From positions 42,149 to 85,565 of the forward strand of contig CADEEL010000012.1 in assembly GCA_902826335.1 (NCBI GenBank): 43,417 nt of DNA, written 5' to 3'. The DNA is from an uncultured Alphaproteobacteria bacterium. Lineage in GTDB: Bacteria; Pseudomonadota; Alphaproteobacteria; Caulobacterales; Aquidulcibacteraceae. Of this stretch, positions 8,088-16,790 are shown in pieces; within the stretch, counting starts at the first letter, position 1; every line of letters starts with the position of its first letter. Below the pieces are notes generated by a model. It made no database searches. It saw nothing but the letters and a program-made list of their open reading frames with translations, and had not been told where the DNA came from. A program made the translations under genes and the position numbers.

Positions 8088-8913
8088 TCTCGCGCTCATG
8101 GAGGCCGCGGCGCGCGCGGCGGGGGCGGTGACGCGCGCGGCGTTCGGCAAACGCTTTGAAACCTGGTCCAAGGGCGCGGCGGGCCCGGTGACGGAGATCG
8201 ATCTCGCCGCCGATGCGCTGATCAAGGACCAGCTCCTCGGCGCGCGCCCCGATTATGGCTGGCTTTCGGAGGAGACTGCGGATTCCGAGGCGCGCCTCGA
8301 ACGCTCTCACGTCTTTATCGTCGATCCGATCGACGGCACGCAGGCTTTCATTCAGTCGATTCCGCAATATGCGATCTCGATCGGTCTGGCGATCGATGGG
8401 CGCGCCGCCCTGGGCGTCATCTACAATCCGCAGACGGATCAGTTGTTCGCTGGGGGCGTCGGCGCGCCAGCGCGTTGCAACGGCGCGCCCATCGCCGCGA
8501 GCGCCCGCGCCGAGATCGAGGGCGCGCGCATCGTCGGCGAGGAGGCGCTCTTTTCGTCGCGCCGCTGGGCGCGCGAGTGGCCGAAAATGGACTTCGTCTT
8601 TCGCCATTCCATCGCGCTGCGCCTGGCGCTTGTGGCGGCGGGCGAGGCCGATGCGGCGATGCTGTTCGGCTTCAAGCACGAATGGGATATCGCGGCTGGC
8701 GTCGCCATTATCGAAGCGGCGGGCGGCCATGCTGGGGAGACAGACGGCGGCGCGCTGCGCTTCAACCGAGCCGATCCACGGGTGGTAGGCGTTACCGCCG
8801 CGGGCGCGGGCCTTCACGCTTTGCTCACCGAACGCCTTAAGGATTTGCCGCACCCCAGCGCGTGGGGCGAACACGGCGGGCGCATGCCGGCCAAGGCGGG
8901 GACAGACGCATGA
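8062..8913 (+). CDS. Inositol monophosphatase-family phosphatase (CysQ-like)
   Basis: The protein has 283 residues if translation starts at the ATG 8062; ATG 8098 is an alternative just past the pmbA stop. Metal-binding motifs of the Li-sensitive phosphatase superfamily are complete: PVTEIDLAAD (42-51), LSEET (Glu70/Glu71), the DPIDGT loop (Asp88, Asp91) and WDIAAG (Trp208-Asp209). Members hydrolyse inositol phosphates or 3'-phosphoadenosine 5'-phosphate (CysQ); the sequence does not decide which. Coupling to a DUF4170 gene downstream, an arrangement I recall from alphaproteobacterial lipid A regions, is context only. The start of the next gene overlaps the stop (ATGA). Confidence 0.88.
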   Translation: MTLQSAASDLALMEAAARAAGAVTRAAFGKRFETWSKGAAGPVTEIDLAADALIKDQLLGARPDYGWLSEETADSEARLERSHVFIVDPIDGTQAFIQSIPQYAISIGLAIDGRAALGVIYNPQTDQLFAGGVGAPARCNGAPIAASARAEIEGARIVGEEALFSSRRWAREWPKMDFVFRHSIALRLALVAAGEADAAMLFGFKHEWDIAAGVAIIEAAGGHAGETDGGALRFNRADPRVVGVTAAGAGLHALLTERLKDLPHPSAWGEHGGRMPAKAGTDA

Positions 8914-9182
8914 CTCACTCACAGTCGGATGGCGCGCATCGCCAGCTTTTGCACATCGTCGTCGGGGGCGAACTCACCACGCTCGACCGCAACGAGTTCG
9001 CCGATATGAACGCGGTGGAGTTCGTCGGCGCCTTTCCGAACTATCGCGCCGCGTACAACGCCTGGAAGGCGGCCTCGCAGCGCACGGTCGATAATGCGCG
9101 CATGCGCTTTTTCATCATTCACGCCCATCGCCTGCTCGACCCGGACGACGAGCGCGCGCGCGGCGAATCCCTCGCGGAGTAG
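8910..9182 (+). CDS. DUF4170 domain protein
   Basis: This small soluble protein (90 residues) has LLHIVVGGELTTLDRNEFADMNAVEFVGAFPNY and the end FFIIHAHRLLDPD, which I recognise as DUF4170, a family confined largely to Alphaproteobacteria and usually found among lipid A/Kdo genes. No function is known. The ATG at 8910 overlaps the TGA of the phosphatase gene, so the two are translationally coupled. The following ABC exporter starts four bases after its stop. The location supports an envelope-related role, by association only. Confidence 0.88.
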   Translation: MTHSQSDGAHRQLLHIVVGGELTTLDRNEFADMNAVEFVGAFPNYRAAYNAWKAASQRTVDNARMRFFIIHAHRLLDPDDERARGESLAE

Positions 9183-9186
9183 CGGC

Positions 9187-10926
9187 TTGAGCGGCCAATT
9201 GTCCGCGCGCGCGCGCCTCGCGCGTCTGTGGCGCGCTCACGTGCGCGCGCACGCGCGCCATTTCTGGGTGTTGGCCCCGGCGCTTCTGTTCGTCGCGCTC
9301 GCGGGCGTCGCCTATGCCTTCGTCATGCAGCGCATGATCGATGGCGTCTCAAACGGTGAACGCGCCTTGGCCTATTGGGGGCCTTTGCTCATCGTCGCCG
9401 TCACGGCCGTGCGCGCCGGCGCCATCTGGGCGCAAGCCGTCTCGACCCAGGCGCTGGGCCTCGACGTGCTGAAGGACATTCAGGGCGCCATGTTCGCCGC
9501 CCTGACGCGCGCGGATTATGCACGCATCACGCGCGAGGAGACGGGCCGGCTCGTCTCCCGCTTCACCAACGACATCAATGTCATCGCCGACGGCCTGGTG
9601 CGCGGCGCGCAGGTTATCCTGCGCGATGTATTGACCATTGTCGGCGCCCTGGCCTCGATGTTCTACTTCGATTGGGCGCTGGCGCTGTTTGTGATCGTCG
9701 TGTTCACGTTCGCCGGTCCGCCCTTGTCGCGCATCGCGCGTGTCGCGCGCGCCCGCACGGAGGAGGCGCAGGAGCAATTGGGCGCGCTCACCGCGCTCTT
9801 GGCCGAAAGCCTGGGCGCCGCGCGCTTGGTGCGCGTGTTTGGGCTTGAGGCGCGGGAGGCTCGTCGCGCCGAGGCCGCATTCGAGGCGCGCCGGAAGCTC
9901 GCGCTGAAACTCGCGCGCAACCGCGCCGGCACGGATCCATTGCTGGAAATTCTCGGCGGCGTTGCGCTCGCGGGCGTGTTTCTCGTCGCGGGACTGCGCA
10001 TCGCATCGCAGGCCATGAGCATCGGCGACCTTCTCGGCATCGTCACCGCCGTCGGCGTCGCGGCGCCCGCGGCGCGCTCCTTCGGCACATTCAACACCGT
10101 GCTCAACGAGGCGCTGGCGGCGCTGGGGCGCGTGTTCGCGCTGGTTGACGAAGCCCAGCGCGTCATTGACCGGCCCAGCGCGCGCGCGCTCACCGTCCCG
10201 CGCGGTGAAGTCGTGTTTGACGACGTGAGCTTTTCCTATGGCGGCGCGCCGGCGCTTGATCGCGTCAGCTTTACAGCGGCGCCGGGCGAGACAGTCGCGC
10301 TGGTCGGCCCATCCGGCGCTGGCAAATCCACCGTCTTCAATCTCATCCCGCGCCTTTATGACGTGAGCGGCGGCGTCGTGCGCATCGATGGCGTTGATGT
10401 GCGCGATGTGACCTTGGCCAGCCTGCGCGCTTCCATCGCATTCGTCGCCCAGGATTCCGTGCTGTTCAACGATAGTGTGAGCGCCAACATCGCGCTGGCG
10501 CGCGCCGGCGTGCGCGCTGAGGAGATTAGAGTGGCCGCTGAGGCCGCCGCCGCGCATGATTTCATATGCGCGCTGCCGGGCGGCTATGAGGCGCAGGTCG
10601 GCGAAGGCGGGGCGAGCCTTTCGGGCGGGGAGCGCCAGCGCGTCGCGCTCGCGCGCGCCTTTCTGCGCGATGCGCCGATCTTGTTGCTCGACGAGGCGAC
10701 GAGCGCGCTCGATGCGGAGAGCGAGGCGCGTGTGCACGCTGCGTTGGAACGCCTCGCCAAGGGCCGCACCACGCTTGTCATCGCCCATCGCCTGGCCACC
10801 GTGCGCGCCGCGGACTGCATTCTCGTATTTGATCGCGGACGCATCGTGGAAAGCGGGCGTCATGATGATCTCATCGCGCGGGACGGGCTCTATGCGCGCC
10901 TGTGCCGCCTCCAATTTCAGGATTGA
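9187..10926 (+). CDS. MsbA-like ABC exporter (fused membrane and ATPase domains)
   Basis: The protein has 579 residues if it starts at the TTG 9187 (GGAG a few bases upstream); the open frame continues upstream, but into DUF4170. It has a six-helix type I exporter domain (about 25-330), then an ATPase with Walker A GPSGAGKS (374-381), signature LSGGERQR (478-485), Walker B ILLLDEATSALD (498-509) and H-loop IAHRLATV. The ETGRLVSRFTNDINVI loop is typical of MsbA/LipA-type flippases. Half-transporters of this size work as homodimers in the inner membrane. Position after the phosphatase-DUF4170 pair makes lipid A or another lipid a reasonable substrate, but multidrug export cannot be excluded. 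Confidence 0.9.
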   Translation: MSGQLSARARLARLWRAHVRAHARHFWVLAPALLFVALAGVAYAFVMQRMIDGVSNGERALAYWGPLLIVAVTAVRAGAIWAQAVSTQALGLDVLKDIQGAMFAALTRADYARITREETGRLVSRFTNDINVIADGLVRGAQVILRDVLTIVGALASMFYFDWALALFVIVVFTFAGPPLSRIARVARARTEEAQEQLGALTALLAESLGAARLVRVFGLEAREARRAEAAFEARRKLALKLARNRAGTDPLLEILGGVALAGVFLVAGLRIASQAMSIGDLLGIVTAVGVAAPAARSFGTFNTVLNEALAALGRVFALVDEAQRVIDRPSARALTVPRGEVVFDDVSFSYGGAPALDRVSFTAAPGETVALVGPSGAGKSTVFNLIPRLYDVSGGVVRIDGVDVRDVTLASLRASIAFVAQDSVLFNDSVSANIALARAGVRAEEIRVAAEAAAAHDFICALPGGYEAQVGEGGASLSGGERQRVALARAFLRDAPILLLDEATSALDAESEARVHAALERLAKGRTTLVIAHRLATVRAADCILVFDRGRIVESGRHDDLIARDGLYARLCRLQFQD

Positions 10927-10931
10927 TCGCC

Positions 10932-12344
10932 ATGCTTGACCGCGCTTGCAAAATTGTCGCGACGCTCGGCCCCGCCAGCGAGTCACCCGATCGCATCATG
11001 CTGTTGATGCAAACGGGCGTGGATTGCGTGCGGCTGAATTTCAGCCATGGCGCGCACGAAGATCACAAGCGCCGCTATGAGGCCGTGCGCGAGGCGGAAG
11101 CGCGGCTCGGCGCGCCTGTCGCCATCATCGCCGATATGCAGGGGCCGAAAATTCGCGTCGGCGTGTTCGCCGAAGGCGCGATTCAATTGCGTTATGGCGA
11201 TGTGCTCGGCGTGGAGGCCTCGGAGGCGCCGGGCGACGCGCAAACCATCCGTCTGCCCCATCCAGATATCGTCGCCGCGCTCGAAGAAGGCGATGTGCTC
11301 AAGTTCGACGATGGGAAATTTCAGCTCACAGTCGTGGAGCGCACACGCGCGGGGGTCAAGGCGCGCGTGGATTTCGGCGGTGTGCTGAAGAGCCAGAAGG
11401 GACTCAACATCCCCACGCGGCGCCTGCCCGTCTCGGCGCTGACCGCGAAGGACAGGGATGATTTGGTTTATGCGCTCGCGCTCGGCGTCGATTTCATCGC
11501 CCTCTCATTCGTGCAGTCCGCGCAGGATGTGAAGGCGGCGCGCGCTCTGATCGATGGGCGCGCCGGCGTGCTCGCCAAGATCGAAAAGCCGGCGGCGTTG
11601 GATGAGCTGGAAGAGATCGTGGCGCTGTCGGACGCGATCATGGTCGCGCGCGGCGATTTGGGCGTGGAGCTCGCGCCCGAACAAGTGCCGATCGTGCAGC
11701 GCCGCATCATCCGCACGGCGCGCGCGGCGGGAAAGCCCGTCATCGTCGCCACGCACATGCTTGAAAGCATGATCGATGCGCCGACGCCGACGCGCGCGGA
11801 GGCGAGCGATGTGGCCACGGCCGTCTATCAGGGCGCGGACGCGGTGATGTTGTCGGCGGAGAGTGCGGTGGGCCGCCATCCGCAAACCGCGGTGGCCATC
11901 ATGGACCGGATCATCGCCGCCGTTGAGAACGATCCCGATCACTGGGCCGGCTTGGCGCGCGATAGCGCCCACCCCGAGCCCACCACCGCCGACGCGATCA
12001 GCCTTTCGGCGCGCGAAATCGCGGATGTGCTTGGGTGCGCGGCGGTCGTCGCCTATACGAGCACTGGCTCGACGGCCCTGCGCTTGGCGCGCGAGCGCCC
12101 GCGCTGCGGCGTTATCGGCATGACGCCGCATGAATCCACGGCGCGCCGCCTGTGCCTTGCTTGGGGCGTCAAGAGCATCGTCGCGGAGGACGCCACCTCA
12201 ACCGAGGACATGGTGGAGAAGGCCGAGGTCGTTGTGCGCAAATTGGGCGCCGCGAAAACGGACGACCGCGTCGTCATCACCGCCGGCGTGCCGTTTGGCC
12301 GCGCCGGCAAGACGAACATGATCCGCATTCTGCGGCTGGAATAA
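10932..12344 (+). CDS. pyk: Pyruvate kinase
   Basis: The protein has 470 residues from the ATG at 10932, five bases after the exporter stop. It catalyses phosphoenolpyruvate + ADP to pyruvate + ATP. Key signatures are KIVATLGPAS, the substrate/potassium site VRLNFSHG, the DMQGPKIRVG strand, the active-site LAKIEKPAALDEL, the metal-binding IMVARGDLGVE, ATHMLESMIDAPTPTRAEASDVATAV, and a C-terminal allosteric-type domain ending TNMIRILRLE. Length matches bacterial tetrameric enzymes. It may share a transcript with the upstream run; a palindromic repeat and a hairpin lie between it and the convergent smc gene. Confidence 0.96.
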   Translation: MLDRACKIVATLGPASESPDRIMLLMQTGVDCVRLNFSHGAHEDHKRRYEAVREAEARLGAPVAIIADMQGPKIRVGVFAEGAIQLRYGDVLGVEASEAPGDAQTIRLPHPDIVAALEEGDVLKFDDGKFQLTVVERTRAGVKARVDFGGVLKSQKGLNIPTRRLPVSALTAKDRDDLVYALALGVDFIALSFVQSAQDVKAARALIDGRAGVLAKIEKPAALDELEEIVALSDAIMVARGDLGVELAPEQVPIVQRRIIRTARAAGKPVIVATHMLESMIDAPTPTRAEASDVATAVYQGADAVMLSAESAVGRHPQTAVAIMDRIIAAVENDPDHWAGLARDSAHPEPTTADAISLSAREIADVLGCAAVVAYTSTGSTALRLARERPRCGVIGMTPHESTARRLCLAWGVKSIVAEDATSTEDMVEKAEVVVRKLGAAKTDDRVVITAGVPFGRAGKTNMIRILRLE

Positions 12345-12393
12345 TGCCAACGGTCAAAAGTTCTGACTCTTGCCTGGCCGTCGCCAACCCATT

Positions 12394-12493
12394 CCCGGAT
12401 TCGCCGAAGGCGAAGTCCGGGACCCATATACTCAAACGTTTGAGGTTATGGACCCCGGACTGCTCGCTTCGCGCGCATCCGGGTATGGGTGGG
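12394..12493. repeat. Dispersed palindromic intergenic repeat, copy 2
   Basis: This copy has the same plan as the repeat at 5451-5551. A first hairpin runs CCCGGATTCGCC...GGCGAAGTCCGGG (12394-12421), then GACCCATATA, a perfect 14-base palindrome CTCAAACGTTTGAG (12431-12444), then GTTATGG, and a second CCCCGG...ATCCGGG dyad (12453-12483) followed by TATGGGTGGG. The flanks and stem ends match copy 1 while the loops differ, as expected of a mobile or gene-converting intergenic element. It lies between convergent pyk and smc. Confidence 0.75.
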
Positions 12494-12554
12494 TCATCGT
12501 CAAAGGCTATTTGAATAGAGAGTCAGTGAACGTCGGCGGGCGATGAAGGGGCTA

Positions 12555-12581
12555 CTCCTCCCCCATTTTACGTGGGAGGAG
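12555..12581. terminator. Hairpin between convergent pyk and smc
   Basis: An 8-base-pair perfect stem, CTCCTCCC against GGGAGGAG, encloses an 11-base loop (ccattttacgt). It lies 14 bases beyond the smc stop on the minus strand and downstream of pyk on the plus strand. There is no clear T-run on either side, so factor-independent termination would be weak. Position between convergent genes makes a 3'-end or transcript-protecting role plausible. Confidence 0.45.
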
Positions 12582-12594
12582 CGCACTGAGCGCT

Positions 12595-15500
12595 TCACGC
12601 CGTCGCGGCCAATTGGCGTGCGCGTGTGAGATCGACGGACACGAGTTGCGACACGCCCAATTCAGGCATGGTCACGCCATAAAGTCGATCGACGCGCGAC
12701 ATCGTCACCGGATTGTGCGTGATCACCAGGAAGCGCGTCGAGGTCAGCTTCTTCATCTCATCGAGCAGGCGGCAGAAGCGATCGACATTCGCATCATCCA
12801 GCGGCGCATCGACTTCATCGAGCACGCAGATCGGCGCGGGGTTCGCCAGGAACACCGCGAAGATAAGCGCCGTGGCGGTGAGCGCCTGTTCGCCGCCGCT
12901 CATCAGCGACAGCGTGGTGAGCTTCTTGCCCGGCGGTTGGGCCATGATTTCAAGCCCTGCCGCGAGCGGATCGTCCGATTGCGTCAAGGTGAGCTCAGCC
13001 GCGCCGCCCTCGAACAGCGCGGTGAAGAGCTTCGTGAAATTGGCGTTGACCGTTTCATAGGCCGCGAGCAGGCGCCGGCGCCCTTCGGCGTTAAGCGTTG
13101 AGATCGCGCGGCGCAGCTTGGCGACAGCCTGTGCGACATCGTCCTTCTCCTTGGATAGGTCCGCGATGCGCGCCAGCGCCTCGGCCATTTCCTCCTCGGC
13201 GCGTAGATTGACCGGCCCCGCTTGATCGCGTTCGGTGCGCAGCCGCTCAAGCTTTCGCTCGATGTCGCCGATCGGACCGGTGGCCAGCGTTTGCGCGATG
13301 AGCGGGCCCGCAGCGCCAGCGAGTTCTTCGACGGCCAGCCCTGCCTGGTCGCGCGCTTGCGCTTCACAATCGGCGAGGCGCGCCGCGGCTGCTGCGAGGT
13401 GCGCCTCATGCGCCGCGCGCGCTTCGCGCGCCGCGGCATGGGCGGCTTCCCGCGCGCGCAACGCCTGATCGAGATCGCGCACGCCGCGTTCGGCCGCAGC
13501 CAGCGCGTCAAGCGCGGCGGCGCGGCGCTGCTCTGCTGTGTGTTGCTGTTCCAGAAGATCGTCGAGCGCGCGGCGTGCGTGCGCGGGCGCATCGAGCGCG
13601 GCCGTACGCTGTGCTTCCAGCGCGGCCATCGTCTTGTCGGCTTCCATTCGCTGTTGACGCGCCATTTCCGCGCGCGCGCGCCATTCGGTGCGTTCAAGCA
13701 TCGCGGCGCGTTGACGGGCCTGGTTTGAGTCACGCGCTTGCGTCAAGCTGGCGGCGCGCGCGCGCGTATCTACGGCCGCCGCGCGCGCGGAAACGGCGGC
13801 CGCGCTTGCGGCTTGCAGGTCCGTTTCGTCATAAGCCGGCTGAGGCTGCACTGCGGCTCGCGCGGTCTTCGCCGCGTCAATGGCGTCCGCCAAGTCCGCG
13901 TTAAGCGCCGCGGCCTGGGCCGTGAGCATCGCGCGCCGCTCCGCCGCAAGCTGCGCCTGCGCGCGTTGCGTTTCGTGCCGGCGCGCCGCCAGCAGCGCGG
14001 CGTTGGCGAGGCGGGGCTCTTCGCCGCGCAGCGCACGCGCGGCGCCTTCGGCCTCGGTCTTGTCGGCGAGGCGCGCCTGGACGGCCGCGTTGAGCTCTTT
14101 CGCCGTCGCCTGCGCGGCCGCGAGTTCCGGCTGCAGCGCGGCGAGGCGGTTGCGCTGTTCGAGACGCGCGGCGGCGGGCGCCGGCGCCTCGGCGCGCCGC
14201 ACGAACCCATCCCAGCGCCACACATCGCCCGCGCGCGAGACGAGGCGAACGCCTGGCGCCAGATGTTTCCGCAGCGCTGGGCCGCGCGCGGCGTCCACAA
14301 CGCCGATCAACGCCAAGCGCGCGGCGAGTTCAGGCGGCGCCGTGACGTGGGCCGACAAGGGCGCAGCTTCGGCCGGCAATTCGGCCGCGCGCGGCGAGGC
14401 GCCCGCCCAACGCAGCAGCGCGCCCGCATCGAGCGAAGCGAGCAGATCGTCGCCCAGCGCGGCGGCGAGTGCGCGCTCATAGCCGGGCGCGGCGCGCACC
14501 GCGCCAAGCACGGCGGGATGCGGCGCATCGTCCGTCTCTGAAACAAGCGCGGCGAGCGCGCGCGCCTCGGCCGCGAGTTCTCCGGCGCGCTTGTCCGCCG
14601 CCAGCGCGGCGGCTGACGCGTCCTCATAGGCCTTCGTCACGCTCAGCAAGCGCGCGTCGATGTCGGCCAGCGCGGCCCGCGCCTGGTCAAGCGCGGCGGC
14701 GGCGGCCTCGGCTTCAGCTTGCGCCGCCGCATCTTCGTCGGCGCCGACCGCGGCGCGCGCCGCCTCGGCGGCGGCGGCGTCGAGCGCATCCTTGCGTGAG
14801 TTAAGGCGCGCGAGGCTCTGCTCGGCGCGCGTCAATTCGGCGCTCTGCGTTTGTCTGCGGGCCATGTCCGCGCCGCGCGCCGCGATCAAGTCCTGCAATC
14901 GCGCTTCGGCGCGTTCACGCGCCTCATCGGCGGCCTTGGCGGCGGAGGCCGCGGCGACTGCATCTTCAGCGGAGCCAAGCGCCTGCGTGAGATCGTCGAG
15001 TTCCGCGTCGAGGCGCGCGATCGCCGCGTTTGCGTCTTCTAGGGCGGCGACAAAGCGCGCCGCATCGCCACGCAAGCGTGCGAGATCTTGGTCAGCGCGC
15101 GCCAACGCTTCTTCGGCCGCCGCGAGATCGCGCTCGTGATTGACGCGCGCGCCCTCAAGGCGGCGCAGGAGCGCGCTGGCGATCGCCTCTTCCTCGCGCA
15201 GCGGGCCGAGCGCGGCGCGCGCGCGTTCGCCTTTGGCGCTTGCGTGCGCAATGGCGGCGGAAGCCTCGGCGACGGCGCGCGCGGCGCCGCGCGCCTCGGA
15301 CTCGATCTCCGCCCGCGCGGCGCGCGCCTCCATCCAGCGGCGATGCAGCAACAGCGCTTCGGTTTGGCGCAGCGCGGCGGCGAGGCCGCGATAGCGCTCG
15401 GCCTGGCGCGCCTGTTTTTTGAGGCTATCGGCCTGCGCCTGGATTTCTCCGAGCACTTCATCGAGGCGTGAAAGGTTGGTCTCCGCGCCGTTCAATTTCA

Positions 15501-16044
15501 AATCCGCTTCGTGGCGGCGCGCATGCAGACCGGCGATCCCGGCGGCTTCCTCCAGAATGCGGCGGCGATTTTCAGGCTTGGCCGCGATCAGCTCGCTGAC
15601 TTGGCCTTGCCGCACCAGCGCCGGCGAGTTGGCGCCCGTCGATGCATCGGCGAACAGCAGTTGCACGTCCTTGGCGCGCACGTCCTTGCCATTGATGCGG
15701 TAGGTGGAGCCGAGCCCGCGCCGGATGCGGCGTGAGACTTCCAGCACGTCATCGTCGGCGAACGGCGCGCCAGCGCGGCCGCGCGCGTCCTTCAAGACGA
15801 GCGTGACTTCCGCATGCTCACGCGCGGGGCGCGCGGCGCTGCCGGCGAAGATCACGGAATCCATATCGTCAGCGCGCATACTCTTGGCGGACGTCGCGCC
15901 CATCACCCAGCGCACCGCTTCGAGCAGATTGGACTTGCCGCAGCCATTGGGGCCGACGACGCCGGTCAGCCCCGGCTCGATCGGCGCACGCACGGAATCG
16001 ACGAAGCTCTTAAATCCAGCCAGCCTCAATTCCGCGATGTTCAA
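12595..16044 (-). CDS. smc: Chromosome segregation ATPase SMC
   Basis: The 1149-residue protein begins at a TTG codon (16042-16044) with GAGGCGG upstream overlapping the dsbA-like stop; no ATG fits the conserved N-terminus (LRLAGFKSFVDSVR). The head has Walker A GPNGCGKSN (31-39). Long Ala/Arg/Glu-rich coiled coils flank a hinge (roughly 500-640). The C-terminal head has signature LSLMSGGEQ (about 1045-1053) and Walker B/D-loop CVLDEVDAPLDD (about 1073-1084). It forms the condensin ring with ScpA/ScpB, which are not in this window. It lies 9 bases downstream of the DsbA-like gene, so the two are probably co-transcribed. Confidence 0.96.
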   Translation of the reverse strand: MNIAELRLAGFKSFVDSVRAPIEPGLTGVVGPNGCGKSNLLEAVRWVMGATSAKSMRADDMDSVIFAGSAARPAREHAEVTLVLKDARGRAGAPFADDDVLEVSRRIRRGLGSTYRINGKDVRAKDVQLLFADASTGANSPALVRQGQVSELIAAKPENRRRILEEAAGIAGLHARRHEADLKLNGAETNLSRLDEVLGEIQAQADSLKKQARQAERYRGLAAALRQTEALLLHRRWMEARAARAEIESEARGAARAVAEASAAIAHASAKGERARAALGPLREEEAIASALLRRLEGARVNHERDLAAAEEALARADQDLARLRGDAARFVAALEDANAAIARLDAELDDLTQALGSAEDAVAAASAAKAADEARERAEARLQDLIAARGADMARRQTQSAELTRAEQSLARLNSRKDALDAAAAEAARAAVGADEDAAAQAEAEAAAAALDQARAALADIDARLLSVTKAYEDASAAALAADKRAGELAAEARALAALVSETDDAPHPAVLGAVRAAPGYERALAAALGDDLLASLDAGALLRWAGASPRAAELPAEAAPLSAHVTAPPELAARLALIGVVDAARGPALRKHLAPGVRLVSRAGDVWRWDGFVRRAEAPAPAAARLEQRNRLAALQPELAAAQATAKELNAAVQARLADKTEAEGAARALRGEEPRLANAALLAARRHETQRAQAQLAAERRAMLTAQAAALNADLADAIDAAKTARAAVQPQPAYDETDLQAASAAAVSARAAAVDTRARAASLTQARDSNQARQRAAMLERTEWRARAEMARQQRMEADKTMAALEAQRTAALDAPAHARRALDDLLEQQHTAEQRRAAALDALAAAERGVRDLDQALRAREAAHAAAREARAAHEAHLAAAAARLADCEAQARDQAGLAVEELAGAAGPLIAQTLATGPIGDIERKLERLRTERDQAGPVNLRAEEEMAEALARIADLSKEKDDVAQAVAKLRRAISTLNAEGRRRLLAAYETVNANFTKLFTALFEGGAAELTLTQSDDPLAAGLEIMAQPPGKKLTTLSLMSGGEQALTATALIFAVFLANPAPICVLDEVDAPLDDANVDRFCRLLDEMKKLTSTRFLVITHNPVTMSRVDRLYGVTMPELGVSQLVSVDLTRARQLAATA

Positions 16045-16053
16045 TGGGCCGCC

Positions 16054-16704
16054 TCAGCGCGCGGCCAGCGCCGCGTCCAGCGCCGCCGAGAGGCCCTCAT
16101 AGGTGACCACGGACGGATCGGTGAGGGGGCGATCATTGAGCACGAAGCTCGGCGTGCCGGAAATGTTGAAGCGATCCATGCCTTCTTGAACCACAGCCTG
16201 GATGCGCGCGGGCGCGGCCTGATCGGAGATGCACGTCGCCACCTGCTCTTCCGAGAGGCCGGCTGCGCGGCCGATATCGATCAGCGCGTCGCGCACGCCC
16301 TGCATGGAGCCGGAGCCGAGAATGTTCTGCTGCTGCGTGAACAGCACTTCGATCCGCGTGAAATAAGTTTGCGCATCCGCGCCGCCGCAGCGCGCCAATT
16401 GGAAGCCGGCGACGGCGACCGGCGCCGGCGGCGTCGGGAATTCGCGGAACGTGAACTTGATGCGGTTGTTGTCGATGTAGTTTTCGCGCAGGCGCGGCCA
16501 CACGGTCTCGTGGAATTCGCGGCAATGCGAGCAGGTGACCGAGGCGTACTCGATGAGATGCACGCGCGCATTGGCGCCGCCGATCGTCATGTCGGAGGAA
16601 TTGGAGGCGGTCGCATCGCCCTGCTGGCAGGCGCTGAGCAGCGCGGTTGCGCCGGTGGCGAGAAGGCCAGTGGAAAGAAGGATCGTGCGCCGTGTGGCGA
16701 ACAT
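16054..16704 (-). CDS. DsbA-family thiol-disulfide lipoprotein
   Basis: The protein has 216 residues from the ATG at 16702-16704 (GGAG six bases upstream). A signal sequence ends in a lipobox-like LLSAC, predicting lipidation at Cys26 and anchoring in the envelope. The thioredoxin-fold active site is CSHC (Cys58-Cys61) in EYASVTCSHCREFHE, and the cis-Pro loop is SGTPSFVLN. The layout matches DsbA/BdbD-like proteins of the thioredoxin_4 type found next to smc in many Alphaproteobacteria. Likely role: oxidation of periplasmic thiols. The smc start overlaps its termination region. Confidence 0.88.
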   Translation of the reverse strand: MFATRRTILLSTGLLATGATALLSACQQGDATASNSSDMTIGGANARVHLIEYASVTCSHCREFHETVWPRLRENYIDNNRIKFTFREFPTPPAPVAVAGFQLARCGGADAQTYFTRIEVLFTQQQNILGSGSMQGVRDALIDIGRAAGLSEEQVATCISDQAAPARIQAVVQEGMDRFNISGTPSFVLNDRPLTDPSVVTYEGLSAALDAALAAR

Positions 16705-16790
16705 GAGCGGCTCCAAAGCTAAACGCGGCCTAGCTAGCGCAAAGCGGGCGCGTCCGGAAGCGGCCTTGCCGCCTTTGCGTGTCGGCCACC

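Noticed and set aside
9349-10986. Long open reverse frame (545 codons) opposite the ABC exporter and the pyk start
   Set aside because: It lies antisense to a gene with all ABC motifs, is rich in Arg/His/Gly/Ala with no recognisable domain, and is the usual by-product of GC-rich third positions.
12555-12581. The pyk-smc hairpin as another member of the G/C-run palindrome family at 36256-36430
   Set aside because: The stems are alike in composition (CTCCTCCC), but the loop, tail and flanks do not match, so I do not group them.
15814-16722. Forward frame of about 300 codons opposite smc and the DsbA-like gene
   Set aside because: It crosses two well-supported genes on the other strand and has Arg/His-rich shadow composition.
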